From Roseovarius aestuarii (GTDB lineage: Bacteria > Pseudomonadota > Alphaproteobacteria > Rhodobacterales > Rhodobacteraceae): a stretch of DNA of 58,763 nt. The notes under the pieces are model-generated. The model was not told where the DNA came from, did no database searches, and saw only the letters and a program-made list of their open reading frames with translations. This document shows, in pieces, positions 27,539-38,576 of the stretch. Both the position numbers and the translations under genes were made by a program. Numbering within the stretch: position 1 is the first letter of the stretch; every line of letters starts with the position of its first letter. Where the stretch lies: positions 1 to 58,763 of the forward strand of contig JAPWHL010000024.1 of assembly GCA_027214255.1 (NCBI GenBank), written 5' to 3'.

Positions 27539-27913
27539 GGGTGCCTCCTTTGGTTGGTATTTACGTCTAAAACTGTGTCTTTTGCTGCGACAGATCCGTC
27601 TGTCTCATTCAGCACATACCTATCTTTATATAAAACGCAAGTCGGTGATCTGAGAAAATCTATGCATTTTCCGCATAGCTGATAGGTGATTTGGGAATGT
27701 CTATGCGGGCGGGTGTTATCTGTCTGATATGTATGGATATAATTGTGTCGGGCATGTGGCGTTTCTACACGGCCCTTTGAAGCAATTGAATTAAATTAGC
27801 GTCGTTGGGCGTCGCGTTGCCAAACCGCCACATCGGGAGCCCCGTATTCAGTGCATATGACAGGCAGGCCCGGCGTGTACCGGGCCCGCCTGCGAATCTT
27901 GAAATCGCCCAAA
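27539..27913. other. AT-rich intergenic region before the microprotein genes
   Basis: No gene is seen between copy 2 and the end of carB. It is clearly more AT-rich than its neighbours, with TATATAA stretches suitable for promoters of the microprotein genes. CTATGC occurs at 27660-27665 and 27700-27705 and inverted (GCATAG) at 27673-27678, a possible regulator site. The carB terminator lies at the right. Confidence 0.5.
27867..27886 (-). terminator. hairpin after carB
   Basis: GGCCCGG (27867-27873) pairs with CCGGGCC (27880-27886), with further pairing of the flanking AGGC/GCCT. It lies about 30 bases behind the carB stop on the minus strand. There is no long T run. Confidence 0.55.
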
Positions 27914-30900
27914 TTAGGCCTGCGAACCTTGCAGTGGCATGACCTGAAGATCGCCGGCACCGCGTACTTGCATTGCCAAGGCGGCGGCGTGGGCCGCCGC
28001 GGCGGTGGTGAAATATGGGATGCGATCATAGAGTGCGACCGAGCGGATTTCGCGGCTGTCTTCTACCGCCAAGGCGCCTTCGGTCGTGTTCATCACCATA
28101 ACGATGCGTCCGTCTTTTAACATGTCCACAACGTTGGGGCGCCCCTCATAGACCTTGTTAACCATTTCGCAGGCAATCCCGTGTTCGCCCAAAAACGTCC
28201 CGGTGCCACGCGTGGCCACAATGCTAAAGCCCATGTCGATCAGCGTTTGCGCTGTCTCGACCAGTTGTGCTGTCTTGTCGTCGTCTTTGATTGAAAAGAA
28301 CACTGCGCCACTGTCGGGCAAGTCCACACCGGCCCCCATCTGTGCCTTCAGGAAGGCCCCTGCAAATGTCACATCCCAGCCCATGACCTCGCCGGTCGAT
28401 CGCATCTCGGGGCCCAGAATGGTGTCCACACCGGGGAAACGTGCAAATGGCATTACGGCCTCTTTCACCGAGAACCATGGCATGCGGTAATCGGCCAGCG
28501 TCAGTTGGTCTGCCATCGGCAGAGTGCCCGGCTTCGCATCGGCAGGGTAGGCCCCACGATGGGCAAAGCTGCTAAGCGGTTCACCGGCCATCAGACGCGC
28601 GGCAATGGCGGCAATCGCGCTGTCGGTGGCCTTGGCCACAAACGGCACTGTGCGCGACGCACGCGGGTTTACCTCGATCAGATAGATATCCCCGTCCTTG
28701 ACCGCGAATTGCACGTTCATCAATCCGACCACATTGAGCGCAAGGGCGAGGGCCACTGTCTGACGTTCGATTTCTTCGATGATATGTTGGGGCAGCGAAT
28801 AGGGCGGGATCGAACAGGCGCTGTCGCCCGAGTGCACACCGGCCTCTTCAATGTGCTGCATGATGCCGGTGACATGCACGTCTTTGCCGTCGCACAGGGC
28901 GTCGACATCACATTCGATGGCCCCCGACAGATAGCTGTCCAGCAACACGGGGCTGTCGCCCGACACAACGACGGCCTCGGAAATGTAGCGTTCAAGATGG
29001 GCCATATCGCGCACGATTTCCATCGCCCGCCCGCCCAGAACATACGAGGGACGGATCACCAACGGGAAACCGATATCACCGGCTATGCGCAGGGCTTCTG
29101 CATCGGACGAGGCAATCCCGTTATGGGGTTGTTTAAGCTCCAGCTTGTTGACCAGTGCCTGAAACCGCTCGCGGTCTTCGGCAAGGTCGATCGCGTCCGG
29201 GGTTGTGCCCAAAATCGGAATGCCCTCGGCCTCCAGCGCATTTGCCAGCTTCAGCGGGGTCTGCCCGCCGAACTGGACGATCACACCGTGTAGCGAGCCG
29301 TTTTGCTGCTCTACGGACAGGATTTCCATTACATGTTCAAAGGTCAGCGGTTCAAAATACAAACGGTCCGATGTGTCATAATCTGTCGATACGGTTTCGG
29401 GGTTGCAGTTGATCATGATGGTTTCATAACCCACGTCCGACAGGGCGTAGCAGGCATGACAGCAGCAGTAATCAAACTCGATCCCTTGGCCGATCCGGTT
29501 CGGACCACCGCCCAGAATAACCACCTTTTTGCGGTCGGACGGGCGCGCCTCGCATTCGACCTCGCCCAGCATCGGGGCCTCGTAGGTTGAATACATATAG
29601 GGCGTTTGCGCCTCGAATTCGGCGGCGCAGGTGTCGATGCGCTTGAACACGGCGTTGACGCCTTGGGCGCGGCGCGCGGCGCGCACACGGGCCTCGGTCA
29701 TACCTGTAAGCTTGGCCAGACGGGCATCGGTGAAACCCATCATTTTCAGGCGGCGCAGTCCGGTCTCATCCGTGGGTAGGCCATTGGCGCGCACGTCTTC
29801 TTCGGCGTCGATGATTTCGCGGATGCGGGCCAAGAACCACGGATCAAACATGGTGACGGCATGGATCGAGTCGTCATCCAGCCCCAGACGCATGGCCTGC
29901 GCAATCACGCGGATACGGTCCGGTGTCTGCTGGCTCAGGGCGCTGACAACGGCGGCACGGGCTTCGGGGGCCATATCTTGGCCTGTAATTACGGCGCTGT
30001 CGGTCAGACCCGGGATGTCGATTTCGTCAAAACCGGTCAGCCCGGTTTCCATCGAGGCCAGCGCCTTTTGCAGCGATTCATGGATGGTTCGGCCAATCGC
30101 CATCGCCTCGCCCACGGATTTCATCGCAGTGGACAGATGCGGTTTGGATCCGGGGAATTTCTCGAACGCAAAGCGGGGGATCTTGGTCACGACATAGTCG
30201 ATGGTGGGCTCGAAACTGGCGGGTGTGACCTTTGTGATGTCATTGTCCAATTCGTCCAGCGTATAGCCTACGGCCAGCTTTGCCGCGATTTTCGCGATTG
30301 GGAAGCCCGTCGCCTTGGACGCCAGCGCGGAGGAGCGCGACACACGCGGGTTCATTTCGATCACCACCATGCGGCCATCGACCGGGTTGATCGCCCATTG
30401 CACGTTTGAGCCGCCAGTCTCGACGCCAATTTCGCGCAACACGTTGATCGAGTGGGTGCGCATCAGTTGATATTCTTTGTCCGTCAGCGTCAGAGCAGGG
30501 GCGACAGTGATGGAATCGCCGGTATGGACGCCCATCGGGTCAACGTTTTCAATGGCGCAGACAATGATTGCATTGTCGGCACGGTCGCGTACGACCTCCA
30601 TCTCGAACTCTTTCCAGCCCAAAAGCGACTCGTCGATCAGAATCTGACTAACCGGGCTGGCATCCAGACCCGATTTGCAAAAATGTTCGTAGTCAGCGCG
30701 GTTATAAGCCACCCCGCCGCCGGTTCCGCCCAAGGTGAAAGCAGGGCGGATGATCGCAGGCAGGCCAACATGTTCCAGCGCATCCATGCATTCGGCCATA
30801 TTGTTGGCGATCAGTGCTTTGGGGTTTTCGATGCCCAAACGGTCCATCGCCTCGCGAAACAGTTTGCGGTCCTCGGCCATCTCGATCGCTTGACGGTTGG

Positions 30901-31252
30901 CGCCGATCAATTCAACGCCGTATTTTTCCAACACGCCCATATCGGCGACGGCCAACGCGGTGTTCAGGCCGGTCTGTCCGCCCATTGTGGGCAGCAAAGC
31001 GTCAGGACGCTCTTTTTCGATGATGCGCGCGACAACTTCGGGCGTGATGGGCTCGATATAGGTGGCATCGGCCAGACCGGGGTCGGTCATGATCGTTGCC
31101 GGGTTCGAGTTGACCAGAATCACCCGGTAGCCTTCTTCGCGCAGCGCCTTACAGGCCTGGGCGCCCGAATAGTCAAACTCGCAGGCCTGTCCGATGATGA
31201 TGGGACCGGCCCCAATGATCATGATGGAAGATATATCGTCGCGCTTCGGCAT
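27914..31252 (-). CDS. carB: carbamoyl-phosphate synthase large subunit
   Basis: CarB, 1112 residues, makes carbamoyl phosphate from bicarbonate, ammonia and two ATP for arginine and pyrimidines. The start at 31252 gives [22 protein letters not shown], the family N-terminus; the open frame continues far upstream but is not CarB. Two homologous ATP-grasp halves are visible (each with GPxxIGQ...EFDY and EVNPRxSR), and a C-terminal MGS-like allosteric domain ([14 protein letters not shown]). No carA is in the window. The fit with argD/argF elsewhere in the window is functional, not positional. Confidence 0.97.
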   Translation of the reverse strand: MPKRDDISSIMIIGAGPIIIGQACEFDYSGAQACKALREEGYRVILVNSNPATIMTDPGLADATYIEPITPEVVARIIEKERPDALLPTMGGQTGLNTALAVADMGVLEKYGVELIGANRQAIEMAEDRKLFREAMDRLGIENPKALIANNMAECMDALEHVGLPAIIRPAFTLGGTGGGVAYNRADYEHFCKSGLDASPVSQILIDESLLGWKEFEMEVVRDRADNAIIVCAIENVDPMGVHTGDSITVAPALTLTDKEYQLMRTHSINVLREIGVETGGSNVQWAINPVDGRMVVIEMNPRVSRSSALASKATGFPIAKIAAKLAVGYTLDELDNDITKVTPASFEPTIDYVVTKIPRFAFEKFPGSKPHLSTAMKSVGEAMAIGRTIHESLQKALASMETGLTGFDEIDIPGLTDSAVITGQDMAPEARAAVVSALSQQTPDRIRVIAQAMRLGLDDDSIHAVTMFDPWFLARIREIIDAEEDVRANGLPTDETGLRRLKMMGFTDARLAKLTGMTEARVRAARRAQGVNAVFKRIDTCAAEFEAQTPYMYSTYEAPMLGEVECEARPSDRKKVVILGGGPNRIGQGIEFDYCCCHACYALSDVGYETIMINCNPETVSTDYDTSDRLYFEPLTFEHVMEILSVEQQNGSLHGVIVQFGGQTPLKLANALEAEGIPILGTTPDAIDLAEDRERFQALVNKLELKQPHNGIASSDAEALRIAGDIGFPLVIRPSYVLGGRAMEIVRDMAHLERYISEAVVVSGDSPVLLDSYLSGAIECDVDALCDGKDVHVTGIMQHIEEAGVHSGDSACSIPPYSLPQHIIEEIERQTVALALALNVVGLMNVQFAVKDGDIYLIEVNPRASRTVPFVAKATDSAIAAIAARLMAGEPLSSFAHRGAYPADAKPGTLPMADQLTLADYRMPWFSVKEAVMPFARFPGVDTILGPEMRSTGEVMGWDVTFAGAFLKAQMGAGVDLPDSGAVFFSIKDDDKTAQLVETAQTLIDMGFSIVATRGTGTFLGEHGIACEMVNKVYEGRPNVVDMLKDGRIVMVMNTTEGALAVEDSREIRSVALYDRIPYFTTAAAAHAAALAMQVRGAGDLQVMPLQGSQA

Positions 31253-31339
31253 ATCGCAGGCCCCTATGGCAGATGGTGTGACCGCGCAGGCCCGCCGGGG
31301 CGCAAAAGGGCGCATGGGCGGGCGCGCAAATTGTTGGCG

Positions 31340-31367
31340 GTTATAATCCCCCCGGTGCAGGGTGCAA
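31340..31367 (-). promoter_or_regulatory. candidate carB promoter
   Basis: On the minus strand TTGCAC (31362-31367) and TATAAC (31340-31345) are 16 bp apart, about 88 bp before the carB start. The -10 is good, the -35 only partly. On the plus strand the same spot reads TATAAT (31342-31347), possibly for pabB, but without a matching -35. Confidence 0.35.
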
Positions 31368-31480
31368 GCGGATAGGGGCCTCACAAGGGCGGCTAAGGCA
31401 ATTGCGGCTGTTTTTCCCTGTTTTTCCGGTGCACACCAAACTAAATAGCAACCTGCGTTGGGCCAAGGAGGGCAGGACAG

Positions 31481-32608
31481 GTGGAGATTCGCTTTGATCA
31501 TGGCCCGCTGGGGGGCGGCGCGGCGTTGTTCCATGACCCGTGCGCGATGATCCGTGCCGATACCCCTGCCGAGGTTCCCGGCGCGCTGGCCGCGCTGGCA
31601 CATGCGCAACGCGAGGGCCATTGGGTGGCAGGCTACGCCAGTTACGAGCTGGGCTATGCACTGGAACCACGTCTGGCCGCTTTGATGCCCGCCAAGCGGC
31701 GTTTGCCTCTCTTGGCGTTTGGTGTTTACCACGCGCCTGAGGCGGCACCACCGCTGATGGATGGCGAGGCTGGCTTGGGCGCGCTGTGCCCCCAATGGGA
31801 TCAGGCGCGTTATCGCCGCGCGTTTGATACGGTGCATGACTATATTTGCGCGGGGGATTTTTATCAGGCCAATCTGACCTTTCCGATCCACATGGCCGCC
31901 ACAGGCAGCGCCGAGGCGTTGTATGCGGCGCTCCAAGGCACACAGCCGGTCCGCTTTGGGGTCTTGGTGCAGGATACAGGCGGCCCGGCGATCCTGTCAC
32001 GCTCGCCCGAGCTGTTTTTCCGCACCGATGGGCGGGGCGGCATTCAAACCCGCCCGATGAAAGGTACCCAGCCGCGCAGCGCAGACGCGTCCGAAGATGA
32101 ACGCCGCCGTCGTTTTTTGCAAAACGATGAAAAAAACCGGGCCGAGAACCTGATGATCGTCGATCTTCTGCGCAATGACCTCAGCCGTGTGTGCCAAGCT
32201 GGCAGTGTTAAAGTGCCTGAACTGTTTACGGTCGAAACCTACGAAACCGTGCATCAGATGACCTCGCTGATCACCGGACAGTTGCAGCCGGATACAGATC
32301 TAGGCGTGATCCTGTCGGCTTTATTCCCCTGCGGGTCCATTACAGGCGCGCCAAAATTGCGCGCGATGCAGGTTCTGGCAGCATTGGAACAGGCCCCGCG
32401 CGATATTTATTGCGGAGCGATCGGCTGGGCGGGGCCGGACGGGCGGTCCGAATTCAACGTGGCCATCCGCACCCTCATGCTGGAGAATGGCACAGCCACA
32501 CTGAATGTTGGCGGCGGCGTCATCTATGACAGTACCGCCGCTTCCGAATATGAGGAGGCGCTGTGGAAAGCCCGCTTTGTCCATCCGCTGATCCCGCATT
32601 CGCCCTGA
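31481..32608 (+). CDS. pabB: aminodeoxychorismate synthase component I
   Basis: A 375-residue chorismate-utilising enzyme that makes 4-amino-4-deoxychorismate for folate. The GTG start follows AAGGAGGG. Motifs are RPMKGT (191-196; the Lys is the nucleophile in PabB), [16 protein letters not shown] (222-237) and GSITGAPK (285-292). It is short and lacks the N-terminal lid of Escherichia coli PabB; related short forms occur in alphaproteobacteria. pabC overlaps its end by 46 bases. TrpE is excluded because TrpE has an Ala, not Lys, in the RPMKGT position. Confidence 0.92.
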   Translation: MEIRFDHGPLGGGAALFHDPCAMIRADTPAEVPGALAALAHAQREGHWVAGYASYELGYALEPRLAALMPAKRRLPLLAFGVYHAPEAAPPLMDGEAGLGALCPQWDQARYRRAFDTVHDYICAGDFYQANLTFPIHMAATGSAEALYAALQGTQPVRFGVLVQDTGGPAILSRSPELFFRTDGRGGIQTRPMKGTQPRSADASEDERRRRFLQNDEKNRAENLMIVDLLRNDLSRVCQAGSVKVPELFTVETYETVHQMTSLITGQLQPDTDLGVILSALFPCGSITGAPKLRAMQVLAALEQAPRDIYCGAIGWAGPDGRSEFNVAIRTLMLENGTATLNVGGGVIYDSTAASEYEEALWKARFVHPLIPHSP

Positions 32609-33207
32609 TCGAAACGCTGGGCTGGACGCCCGAGGCGGGGTTTGCCCATCTGGACCGGCATTTGCGCCGTCTGGCGCGCTCGGCCCGCCACTTCGGCATT
32701 TCGGTCAAGGGCGTTGACGCGGCGCTGAGCGGCGTCATCGCGCAAACACCATTGCGTGTGCGGTTGACGGTCAACGCCGAAGGGCAGGCCGACATCTCCA
32801 GCACGCCATACATCCCTTTGCCCGCAGACACCGAATGGCGCGTTGCGATTCACAAAACGCGCCTTGAGGCGTCCGACCCGTTTTTGACCCATAAAACCAC
32901 GCATCGCGCGCTCTATGATAGTGCGCGTGCCGCACTGCCCGATGGGATCGACGAATGGATTTTTCTCAACACTGGCGGCGCTGTGTGCGAGGGCACTATC
33001 ACCAATATCTATGTCCCGCAGGGTACAACGCTCCTGACCCCTCCGCGGGCGTGCGGCCTGCTGCCCGGGATCGGGCGAGAAACCCTGATCGCCTCGGGGC
33101 GGGCCAAACCGTCCCGGCTCAGTGTTGATGACATTACCGGGCCATTCTTTGTGGGCAACGCATTGCGAGGATTGATCAAAGCGCGGCTTGTTCCTTTTTC
33201 TTGGTGA
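32563..33207 (+). CDS. pabC: aminodeoxychorismate lyase-like, class IV aminotransferase fold
   Basis: A 214-residue PLP enzyme of aminotransferase class IV, likely releasing 4-aminobenzoate from the pabB product. The likely PLP lysine is Lys111 (THKTTHRALYD), and INT-like CEGTITNIY and LLPGIGRETLI follow. The GTG start has GAGGAGG directly upstream inside pabB. The two genes overlap by 46 bases, so they are coupled; in some bacteria they are fused. Its last 32 bases overlap the converging methyltransferase gene. Confidence 0.88.
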   Translation: MESPLCPSADPAFALIETLGWTPEAGFAHLDRHLRRLARSARHFGISVKGVDAALSGVIAQTPLRVRLTVNAEGQADISSTPYIPLPADTEWRVAIHKTRLEASDPFLTHKTTHRALYDSARAALPDGIDEWIFLNTGGAVCEGTITNIYVPQGTTLLTPPRACGLLPGIGRETLIASGRAKPSRLSVDDITGPFFVGNALRGLIKARLVPFSW

Positions 33208-34504
33208 AAATACCCAAATCGTCAGTCGCGTCAGTCGCGTCCGTCGCTGGGCCTGATGGGCCACTGTACATATAGTCCCGCGTCAGCGGCACAGTGTCCA
33301 AACGGTGCGTCAATTGCATTTGAAACACCACCTGCCGGTCCAAGCGAAAGGTCAACTCGCTGGCGATCAGGTAATAGCGCCACATCCGGCAGAATCGTTC
33401 ATCGTAAAGGGCGCGCGCTTCGTCGATACGGGCCATAAAGCGATCATGCCAATGACGCAGGGTTTCAGCATAATGTAGCCGCCAGACTTCAATATCCGTG
33501 GCAATCAACGGGGCCTCCTCGACTGCGCGCGACATCTCTGAAAGGGCAGGGGCATAGCCGCCGGGAAAAATATACTTGGTGATCCAGGGGCTGGTCGCTC
33601 CGGGCGGGCGGCCGCGTCCGATCGTGTGGACGAGGGCCACGCCATCAGGGGCTAAAAGATCGCTCAGCTTCTGGAAATAGGCGCGAAAATGAGGCGCGCC
33701 GACATGTTCGAACATGCCTACCGACACGATCCGGTCAAACTGTCCGGTGACATGGCGATAGTCGCGCAGCTCAAACCGCGCTTGTGACGATAAACCGGCG
33801 TCGGCGGCGCGCGCGACGGCGATCTTGTGCTGTTCCTCGGACAGAGTGACGCCCAACACTTCGGCGCCATAGTCACGCGCAAGTGTCAGCCCCATCCCGC
33901 CCCAGCCGCAGCCGATGTCCAGCACACGCATGCCCGGTTCAATCATCAGCTTGGCAGCAATATGCGCCTTCTTGGCCTCTTGCGCGTCCTCCAGCGACAT
34001 GTCGGGGTCGGCGAAATATGCGCAGGAATACTGGCGATCCGTATCCAGAAATAAATCATACAGCGCGCCGGACAGATCATAATGATGCGCCACGTTGGAG
34101 CGGGACCGGCTGGCCGGGTTGAACTGCGCCGCCCAGCGGCCCAGATGGCGTAATGTTACTAAAGGCTTGCGAAACCATGGCTGCCCTTGGGCGGCCAGAT
34201 TGGCGATCGCGAGACTGAGAAAGCCATAAAGGTCATCATTTTCGATGGTCAGGCGCCCGTCCATATAGGCCTCGCCGACGGCCATGTCAGGTGACAGGGC
34301 AATGCGACGGGGCAGGGTGGGGTCATGCAGGGTGACGCCCACGTCCAACCCGTTCAGGTCCGGGCTGTCTTTGTCCGGCCCGTTTGTCTCCGATCTGTCG
34401 GCCCCGCTGCCATAGATGCGACTTGTTCCATCGGGAAAGGTCAGGCGCAGGCGCCCCTGCCTGATAAGATGGCTTAGAAACCGGTCCAACACTGTTGTCC
34501 ACAT
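33176..34504 (-). CDS. cyclopropane-fatty-acyl-phospholipid synthase family methyltransferase
   Basis: A 442-residue SAM-dependent enzyme of the CFA synthase family, which methylenates unsaturated acyl chains in membrane phospholipids. The SAM-binding motif VLDIGCGWG is at 194-202, preceded by VAHHYDLSGALYDLFLDTDRQYS. The start at 34504 follows GGGGGTGG; the longer frame is not conserved-looking. The C-terminus ends in an acidic Ala-Thr-Asp repeat (from a 9-bp tandem repeat) and a KKKE tail, which overlaps pabC. Confidence 0.88.
   Translation of the reverse strand: MWTTVLDRFLSHLIRQGRLRLTFPDGTSRIYGSGADRSETNGPDKDSPDLNGLDVGVTLHDPTLPRRIALSPDMAVGEAYMDGRLTIENDDLYGFLSLAIANLAAQGQPWFRKPLVTLRHLGRWAAQFNPASRSRSNVAHHYDLSGALYDLFLDTDRQYSCAYFADPDMSLEDAQEAKKAHIAAKLMIEPGMRVLDIGCGWGGMGLTLARDYGAEVLGVTLSEEQHKIAVARAADAGLSSQARFELRDYRHVTGQFDRIVSVGMFEHVGAPHFRAYFQKLSDLLAPDGVALVHTIGRGRPPGATSPWITKYIFPGGYAPALSEMSRAVEEAPLIATDIEVWRLHYAETLRHWHDRFMARIDEARALYDERFCRMWRYYLIASELTFRLDRQVVFQMQLTHRLDTVPLTRDYMYSGPSGPATDATDATDDLGIFTKKKEQAAL
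33221..33247. repeat. 9-bp tandem repeat, three units
   Basis: GTCAGTCGC occurs at 33221-33229 and 33230-33238, with a third copy GTCCGTCGC at 33239-33247. Read on the minus strand it encodes the Ala-Thr-Asp repeats near the C-terminus of the methyltransferase. It keeps the frame and may vary in copy number between strains. Confidence 0.85.
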
Positions 34505-34759
34505 ATCCACCCCCAGTCCAATCCGGCCGCGTCGTGGCCGTTCTTTACGGTGATGCTGCTCGCATTGTTTTACTGCGGCGCGCCTGCATCTTTGCGCAGA
34601 ATGCCTTGTCTGTAAACGCCCGGACAGATTTCTGCGCACCCACTTGCCGAGGCCAATGCATTGCTCTCACCCGGCCTCCCCCTTGACTTTATCGCCCAGC
34701 CAAGGTGTATCGGCCCGAAACGCGCCGCGCGCCCGCGTGGCAGAGGAAGGGATATCCGC

Positions 34760-36535
34760 ATGCACGCCTATCGCAGCCACACCTGCGCCGATCTGACGAA
34801 ATCCAACGTAGGCGATGCAATCCGCCTGAGTGGCTGGGTGCATCGCATCCGCGATCACGGCGGGGTTCTGTTTGTCGATTTGCGTGATCACTATGGTATC
34901 ACGCAGCTGATTTGCGACCCCGACAGCCCGGCTTTCGCCGAAGTCGAGGCTGTGCGCTCGGAATGGTGCATCCGTATCGACGGCACGGTTAAGGCGCGTG
35001 ACGAATCCTTGATCAACCCCAAGCTGCCTACGGGCGAGATTGAGGTTTACGTGCGCGATATCGAGGTGCTGGGTGCCTCCAAGGAACTGCCGTTGATCGT
35101 GTTCGGCGATCAGGACTACCCCGAGGAAACGCGCCTGCGTCACCGGTATCTGGACCTGCGCCGCGACGTGATGCAACGCAACATGATCCTGCGCAGCGAT
35201 GTGGTGGCCAGCATCCGTCGCCGGATGTGGGATGCCAAGTTCCGCGAATATCAAACGCCAATCATCACCGCCTCTTCGCCTGAAGGCGCGCGTGACTTTC
35301 TGGTGCCCTCGCGCCTGCACCCGGGCAAGTTCTATGCGCTGCCACAGGCCCCGCAGCAGTTCAAACAGTTGATCATGGTCAGCGGCTTTGATAAATATTT
35401 TCAGGTTGCGCCGTGTTTCCGTGACGAAGATCCGCGCGCCGACCGTTCGCCAACCGATTTTTATCAGTTGGACATGGAAATGTCCTTTGTCGAACAGCAG
35501 GATATTTTTGACACGATCCAGCCCGTCATCGGTGGCATTTTCGAGGAATTCGGCGGAGGCCGCACGGTCGATCAGGAGTGGCCGCAGATCAGCTATGCGG
35601 ATGCCGCCCTGTGGTATGGCACGGACAAACCCGACCTGCGCAACCCTATCAAGATGCAAGTTGTGTCGGATCATTTCCGCGGTTCCGGTTTTGCCATCTT
35701 TGCCAAATTGCTGGAACAGGAAGGCACCGAAATCCGCGCCATTCCTGCGCCGACCGGTGGGTCGCGCAAGTTCTGCGATCGTATGAATGCCTTTGCCCAG
35801 AAAGAAGGCTTGCCGGGCATGGGTTATATTTTCTGGCGTGATCAGGGCGAAGGGATGGAGGCCGCAGGGCCGCTGGCCAAGAACATCGGCCCCGAACGCA
35901 CCGAGGCGATCCGCCAGCAATTGGGTCTGGGTGTTGGTGATGCCGCGTTTTTCCTTGGCGGAAAACCCGCACAGTTCGAGCGCGTGGCAGGCAAGGCGCG
36001 GGTTGAGATCGGCAATGAATTGAAGCTGACGGATGAAAACCGCTTTGCCTTTGCATGGATTGTCGATTTCCCGATGTACGAGGCGGACGAGGAAACCGGG
36101 CGCATTGATTTCTCGCATAACCCGTTCTCGATGCCCCAAGGCGGGCTTGAGGCGCTTCAGGGGGATCCTCTGAAAGTGCTGGGTTATCAGTATGATCTGG
36201 CATGTAACGGGTATGAGTTGATTTCGGGGGCGATCCGGAACCACCGGCTGGATATCATGATCAAGGCGTTCGAATTGGCCGGGTATGATGAGGCCGAGGT
36301 GCACAGCCGCTTTGGTGGCATGGTTCAGGCGTTCCAATACGGTGCCCCGCCCCACGGTGGCTGCGCGGCAGGTATTGACCGTATCGTGATGCTGTTGGCG
36401 GACGAAGCGAACATCCGTCAGGTGATCATGTTCCCGATGAACCAGCGGGCCGAAGACCTGATGATGAATGCCCCTTCTGATCCCACCCCGGATCAGTTGA
36501 TGGAGCTGGGCCTTCGTGTCATTCCGCAGGAATAA
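34760..36535 (+). CDS. aspS: aspartyl-tRNA synthetase
   Basis: AspRS, 591 residues, a class II enzyme of the bacterial type with an insertion domain. The start at 34760 gives [19 protein letters not shown] followed by [13 protein letters not shown], the OB-fold anticodon domain. Motif 2 is [19 protein letters not shown] (about 215-233) and motif 3 [19 protein letters not shown] near the end. GAGGAAGGG precedes the ATG. The frame is open upstream but that part is not AspRS. Confidence 0.96.
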   Translation: MHAYRSHTCADLTKSNVGDAIRLSGWVHRIRDHGGVLFVDLRDHYGITQLICDPDSPAFAEVEAVRSEWCIRIDGTVKARDESLINPKLPTGEIEVYVRDIEVLGASKELPLIVFGDQDYPEETRLRHRYLDLRRDVMQRNMILRSDVVASIRRRMWDAKFREYQTPIITASSPEGARDFLVPSRLHPGKFYALPQAPQQFKQLIMVSGFDKYFQVAPCFRDEDPRADRSPTDFYQLDMEMSFVEQQDIFDTIQPVIGGIFEEFGGGRTVDQEWPQISYADAALWYGTDKPDLRNPIKMQVVSDHFRGSGFAIFAKLLEQEGTEIRAIPAPTGGSRKFCDRMNAFAQKEGLPGMGYIFWRDQGEGMEAAGPLAKNIGPERTEAIRQQLGLGVGDAAFFLGGKPAQFERVAGKARVEIGNELKLTDENRFAFAWIVDFPMYEADEETGRIDFSHNPFSMPQGGLEALQGDPLKVLGYQYDLACNGYELISGAIRNHRLDIMIKAFELAGYDEAEVHSRFGGMVQAFQYGAPPHGGCAAGIDRIVMLLADEANIRQVIMFPMNQRAEDLMMNAPSDPTPDQLMELGLRVIPQE

Positions 36536-36548
36536 ATCCTGCCCGACC

Positions 36549-37268
36549 TCAGCCTTGCTGGCTGGGGTCGCTGCCCGGACGCACCAATCGGGTTAGATCG
36601 CTTAACGCGCTGATTTGGCGACCACTATTGTCGAAGTTGGACGGATCCAACCACAGGCGGAATGCCTCGTTCAATGCGGGCCATTCGCTGTCAATGGCGG
36701 CAAACCATGCGGTGTCGCGGTTGCGCCCCTTTACCACCGTTGCTTGGCGGAACACGCCTTCATAGCTGAGCCCCAAACGCTGGGCCGCGCGCCGCGACGG
36801 TGCGTTCAGCGCGTCGCATTTCCATTCATAGCGCCGATAACCCGCCTCAAACGCCCATTGCATCATCAGATACATCGATTCGGTCGCGGCGCGCGTGCGT
36901 TGGAGTTGCGGTGACATGGCGATGTAGCCGACCTCAATCGAACCCGCACCCGGTTTGATACGCAGATACGAGGCTAAGCCACCGTATTTGCCGGTCTCTT
37001 TGTCGAAAATCGCGTGAAACACGATACCGTCCGTGCTTGTCGCTTCGCGCATCCAGCGATGAAACTGTGACGATGATGCAAACGGGCCGGCAGGCATGTA
37101 ATCCCATACCGCGTCATGTCCCTGAAATGCACGGTAGAGCAGCGCGGCATGGGCATCCGCGTCAAGCGGTTCGAGGCGGACATATTGGCCTTCGACCGTC
37201 AGGCCGGTGGGGGCCGGGGGCGGGGTCCAATCCGGCAGGGAGGGGCCGACGGGGCGGGGATCTGACAT
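36549..37268 (-). CDS. GNAT family N-acetyltransferase (RimJ/RimL type)
   Basis: A 239-residue acetyltransferase. The ATG at 37268 follows AGAGG by 5 bases; a GTG two codons earlier is possible. The body shows VRLEPLDADAHAALLYRAF and the acetyl-CoA-binding region RRAAQRLGLSYEGVFR. The N-terminal ~30 residues include a proline-rich leader (PSLPDWTPPPAP). The substrate is unknown, perhaps a protein or aminoglycoside-like amine. It converges on aspS with 13 bases between. Confidence 0.85.
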   Translation of the reverse strand: MSDPRPVGPSLPDWTPPPAPTGLTVEGQYVRLEPLDADAHAALLYRAFQGHDAVWDYMPAGPFASSSQFHRWMREATSTDGIVFHAIFDKETGKYGGLASYLRIKPGAGSIEVGYIAMSPQLQRTRAATESMYLMMQWAFEAGYRRYEWKCDALNAPSRRAAQRLGLSYEGVFRQATVVKGRNRDTAWFAAIDSEWPALNEAFRLWLDPSNFDNSGRQISALSDLTRLVRPGSDPSQQG

Positions 37269-37358
37269 ATGCACCTCTTTTCGCGCGTTTTGATCGGATC
37301 ATAGGTGGATTGGCGCTGTGCGAAAGGGGGAACTTGCACCGGCTTCTGGCAGCGCCCC

Positions 37359-38573
37359 TTAGGCAATCAGGCGCGGGTCGGTTCCGATATCAAGGCCGGG
37401 AAATATCTCGGTGTCCAGAGTGCTCTGGTTAACACCGAATATGGCGTGCAGAACCCATGCCAGATGCGCGCGCACATCGCGCGTCGGACGCAGGTCACGG
37501 CGCTGATATAGATCTGCCTCGTCCAGACCGGGCCAATCGCTGACCACTTGCGCGCGCGCCAATGCGCCACCGGCCATGATCATCGCCCCCGCTGTGCCGT
37601 GATCCGTGCCGCCGGTGCCGTTGATCCGTGCCGTGCGGCCGAATTCGGTCACGGCCACGACGGTGGTTTTGTCCCAAACCGGTCCCAGATCGGTGTGCAA
37701 GGTGGTGACCGCCTGTGCTAGTCGATCCAACGCTTTTGGCAGGCTGCGTGATTGGTTGGCATGGGTGTCAAACCCCGAAAGAGAAAACGCGGCGATGCGC
37801 GTGTCCTCGCGCAAGCGCTGGGCGGCAAAGCTGGCAATGGCGTCCGGGCGTGCACCGACCTTGGCGGCCATCATGGCGTTCATCATGTCGGCGCTATCAA
37901 CCTCGTCCGCGATTGCTCCTAGGCTGATAGAGGATTGTGACAGGTTGATCGCCTCGGCTGTCGCATCGCGAAACAGCGGGTCGTCATGCATCATCCGTTC
38001 CAGCAGCAATTCGGCTTGCGGGCTTAGAGTAAGGGCCGCGTCAGGCGACCAGTTGGCCACGTCCGCAGCTCCGCGCGTCAGCAACATATCGCTGCGCCCA
38101 ATGGCATAGGCCGTGTGGGATTGCGCGCCGGGAAGCTGTGCCACCAACCGGTTCAGCCAGCCGGTTTCGGTCTGACCGATACTGTCCATTCCGGTCCCCG
38201 CTTCCAGCAGGTCTTGACCGTCAAAATGGCTGCGCTTGTCCCGATAGGGTGTGGAAACAGCGTGGGCAAAGGCCAGATGCCCCTTGGCCCACAGCGGGCG
38301 CAGCGGACTCATTGCTGGGTGCAGCCCGAAAAAACCGTTCAGGTCTGTGGCCAAGTCCACATCAGGGCGCAGCGCGGTCAGGCCTTTGTCGCCCAAGGGC
38401 GGCAACAGATCCAATCCGTCCAGCCCCCCGCGCAGTACGATCACCACCAGCCGCCCGTCGCCCGGCGCGCTGGCAAAGGTGACTGGCGTGATTAGGGGGC
38501 TGGCAGCCAGCGAGCAGCCCAACGCGGCGCTTCGAGTTAGAAAATGACGGCGGGACAGGATGTTGGAGGACAT
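37359..38573 (-). CDS. DUF1501 domain protein, Tat-exported
   Basis: A 404-residue protein of the DUF1501 family, related to the sulfatase/phosphatase superfamily. The N-terminus has SRRHFLTRSAALGCSLAASP, a twin-arginine signal (Arg8-Arg9), so it is exported folded. A regular family core follows (VVIVLRGGLDGLDLLPP and VTEFGRTARINGTGGTDHG). It starts 3 bases after the DUF1800 gene stop on the same strand, the usual pair. The biochemical role of the pair is not known. Confidence 0.9.
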   Translation of the reverse strand: MSSNILSRRHFLTRSAALGCSLAASPLITPVTFASAPGDGRLVVIVLRGGLDGLDLLPPLGDKGLTALRPDVDLATDLNGFFGLHPAMSPLRPLWAKGHLAFAHAVSTPYRDKRSHFDGQDLLEAGTGMDSIGQTETGWLNRLVAQLPGAQSHTAYAIGRSDMLLTRGAADVANWSPDAALTLSPQAELLLERMMHDDPLFRDATAEAINLSQSSISLGAIADEVDSADMMNAMMAAKVGARPDAIASFAAQRLREDTRIAAFSLSGFDTHANQSRSLPKALDRLAQAVTTLHTDLGPVWDKTTVVAVTEFGRTARINGTGGTDHGTAGAMIMAGGALARAQVVSDWPGLDEADLYQRRDLRPTRDVRAHLAWVLHAIFGVNQSTLDTEIFPGLDIGTDPRLIA

Positions 38574-38576
38574 GTA

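Noticed and set aside
28505..29293. Open frames on the plus strand across carB (28505-29293, 30452-31375 and others)
   Set aside because: They lie inside the certain carB gene and have no domain or ribosome-binding site.
31253..31936. N-terminal extension of carB by 228 codons
   Set aside because: The extension overlaps the divergent pabB gene, has no CarB similarity, and the family start MPKRDDISS is at 31252.
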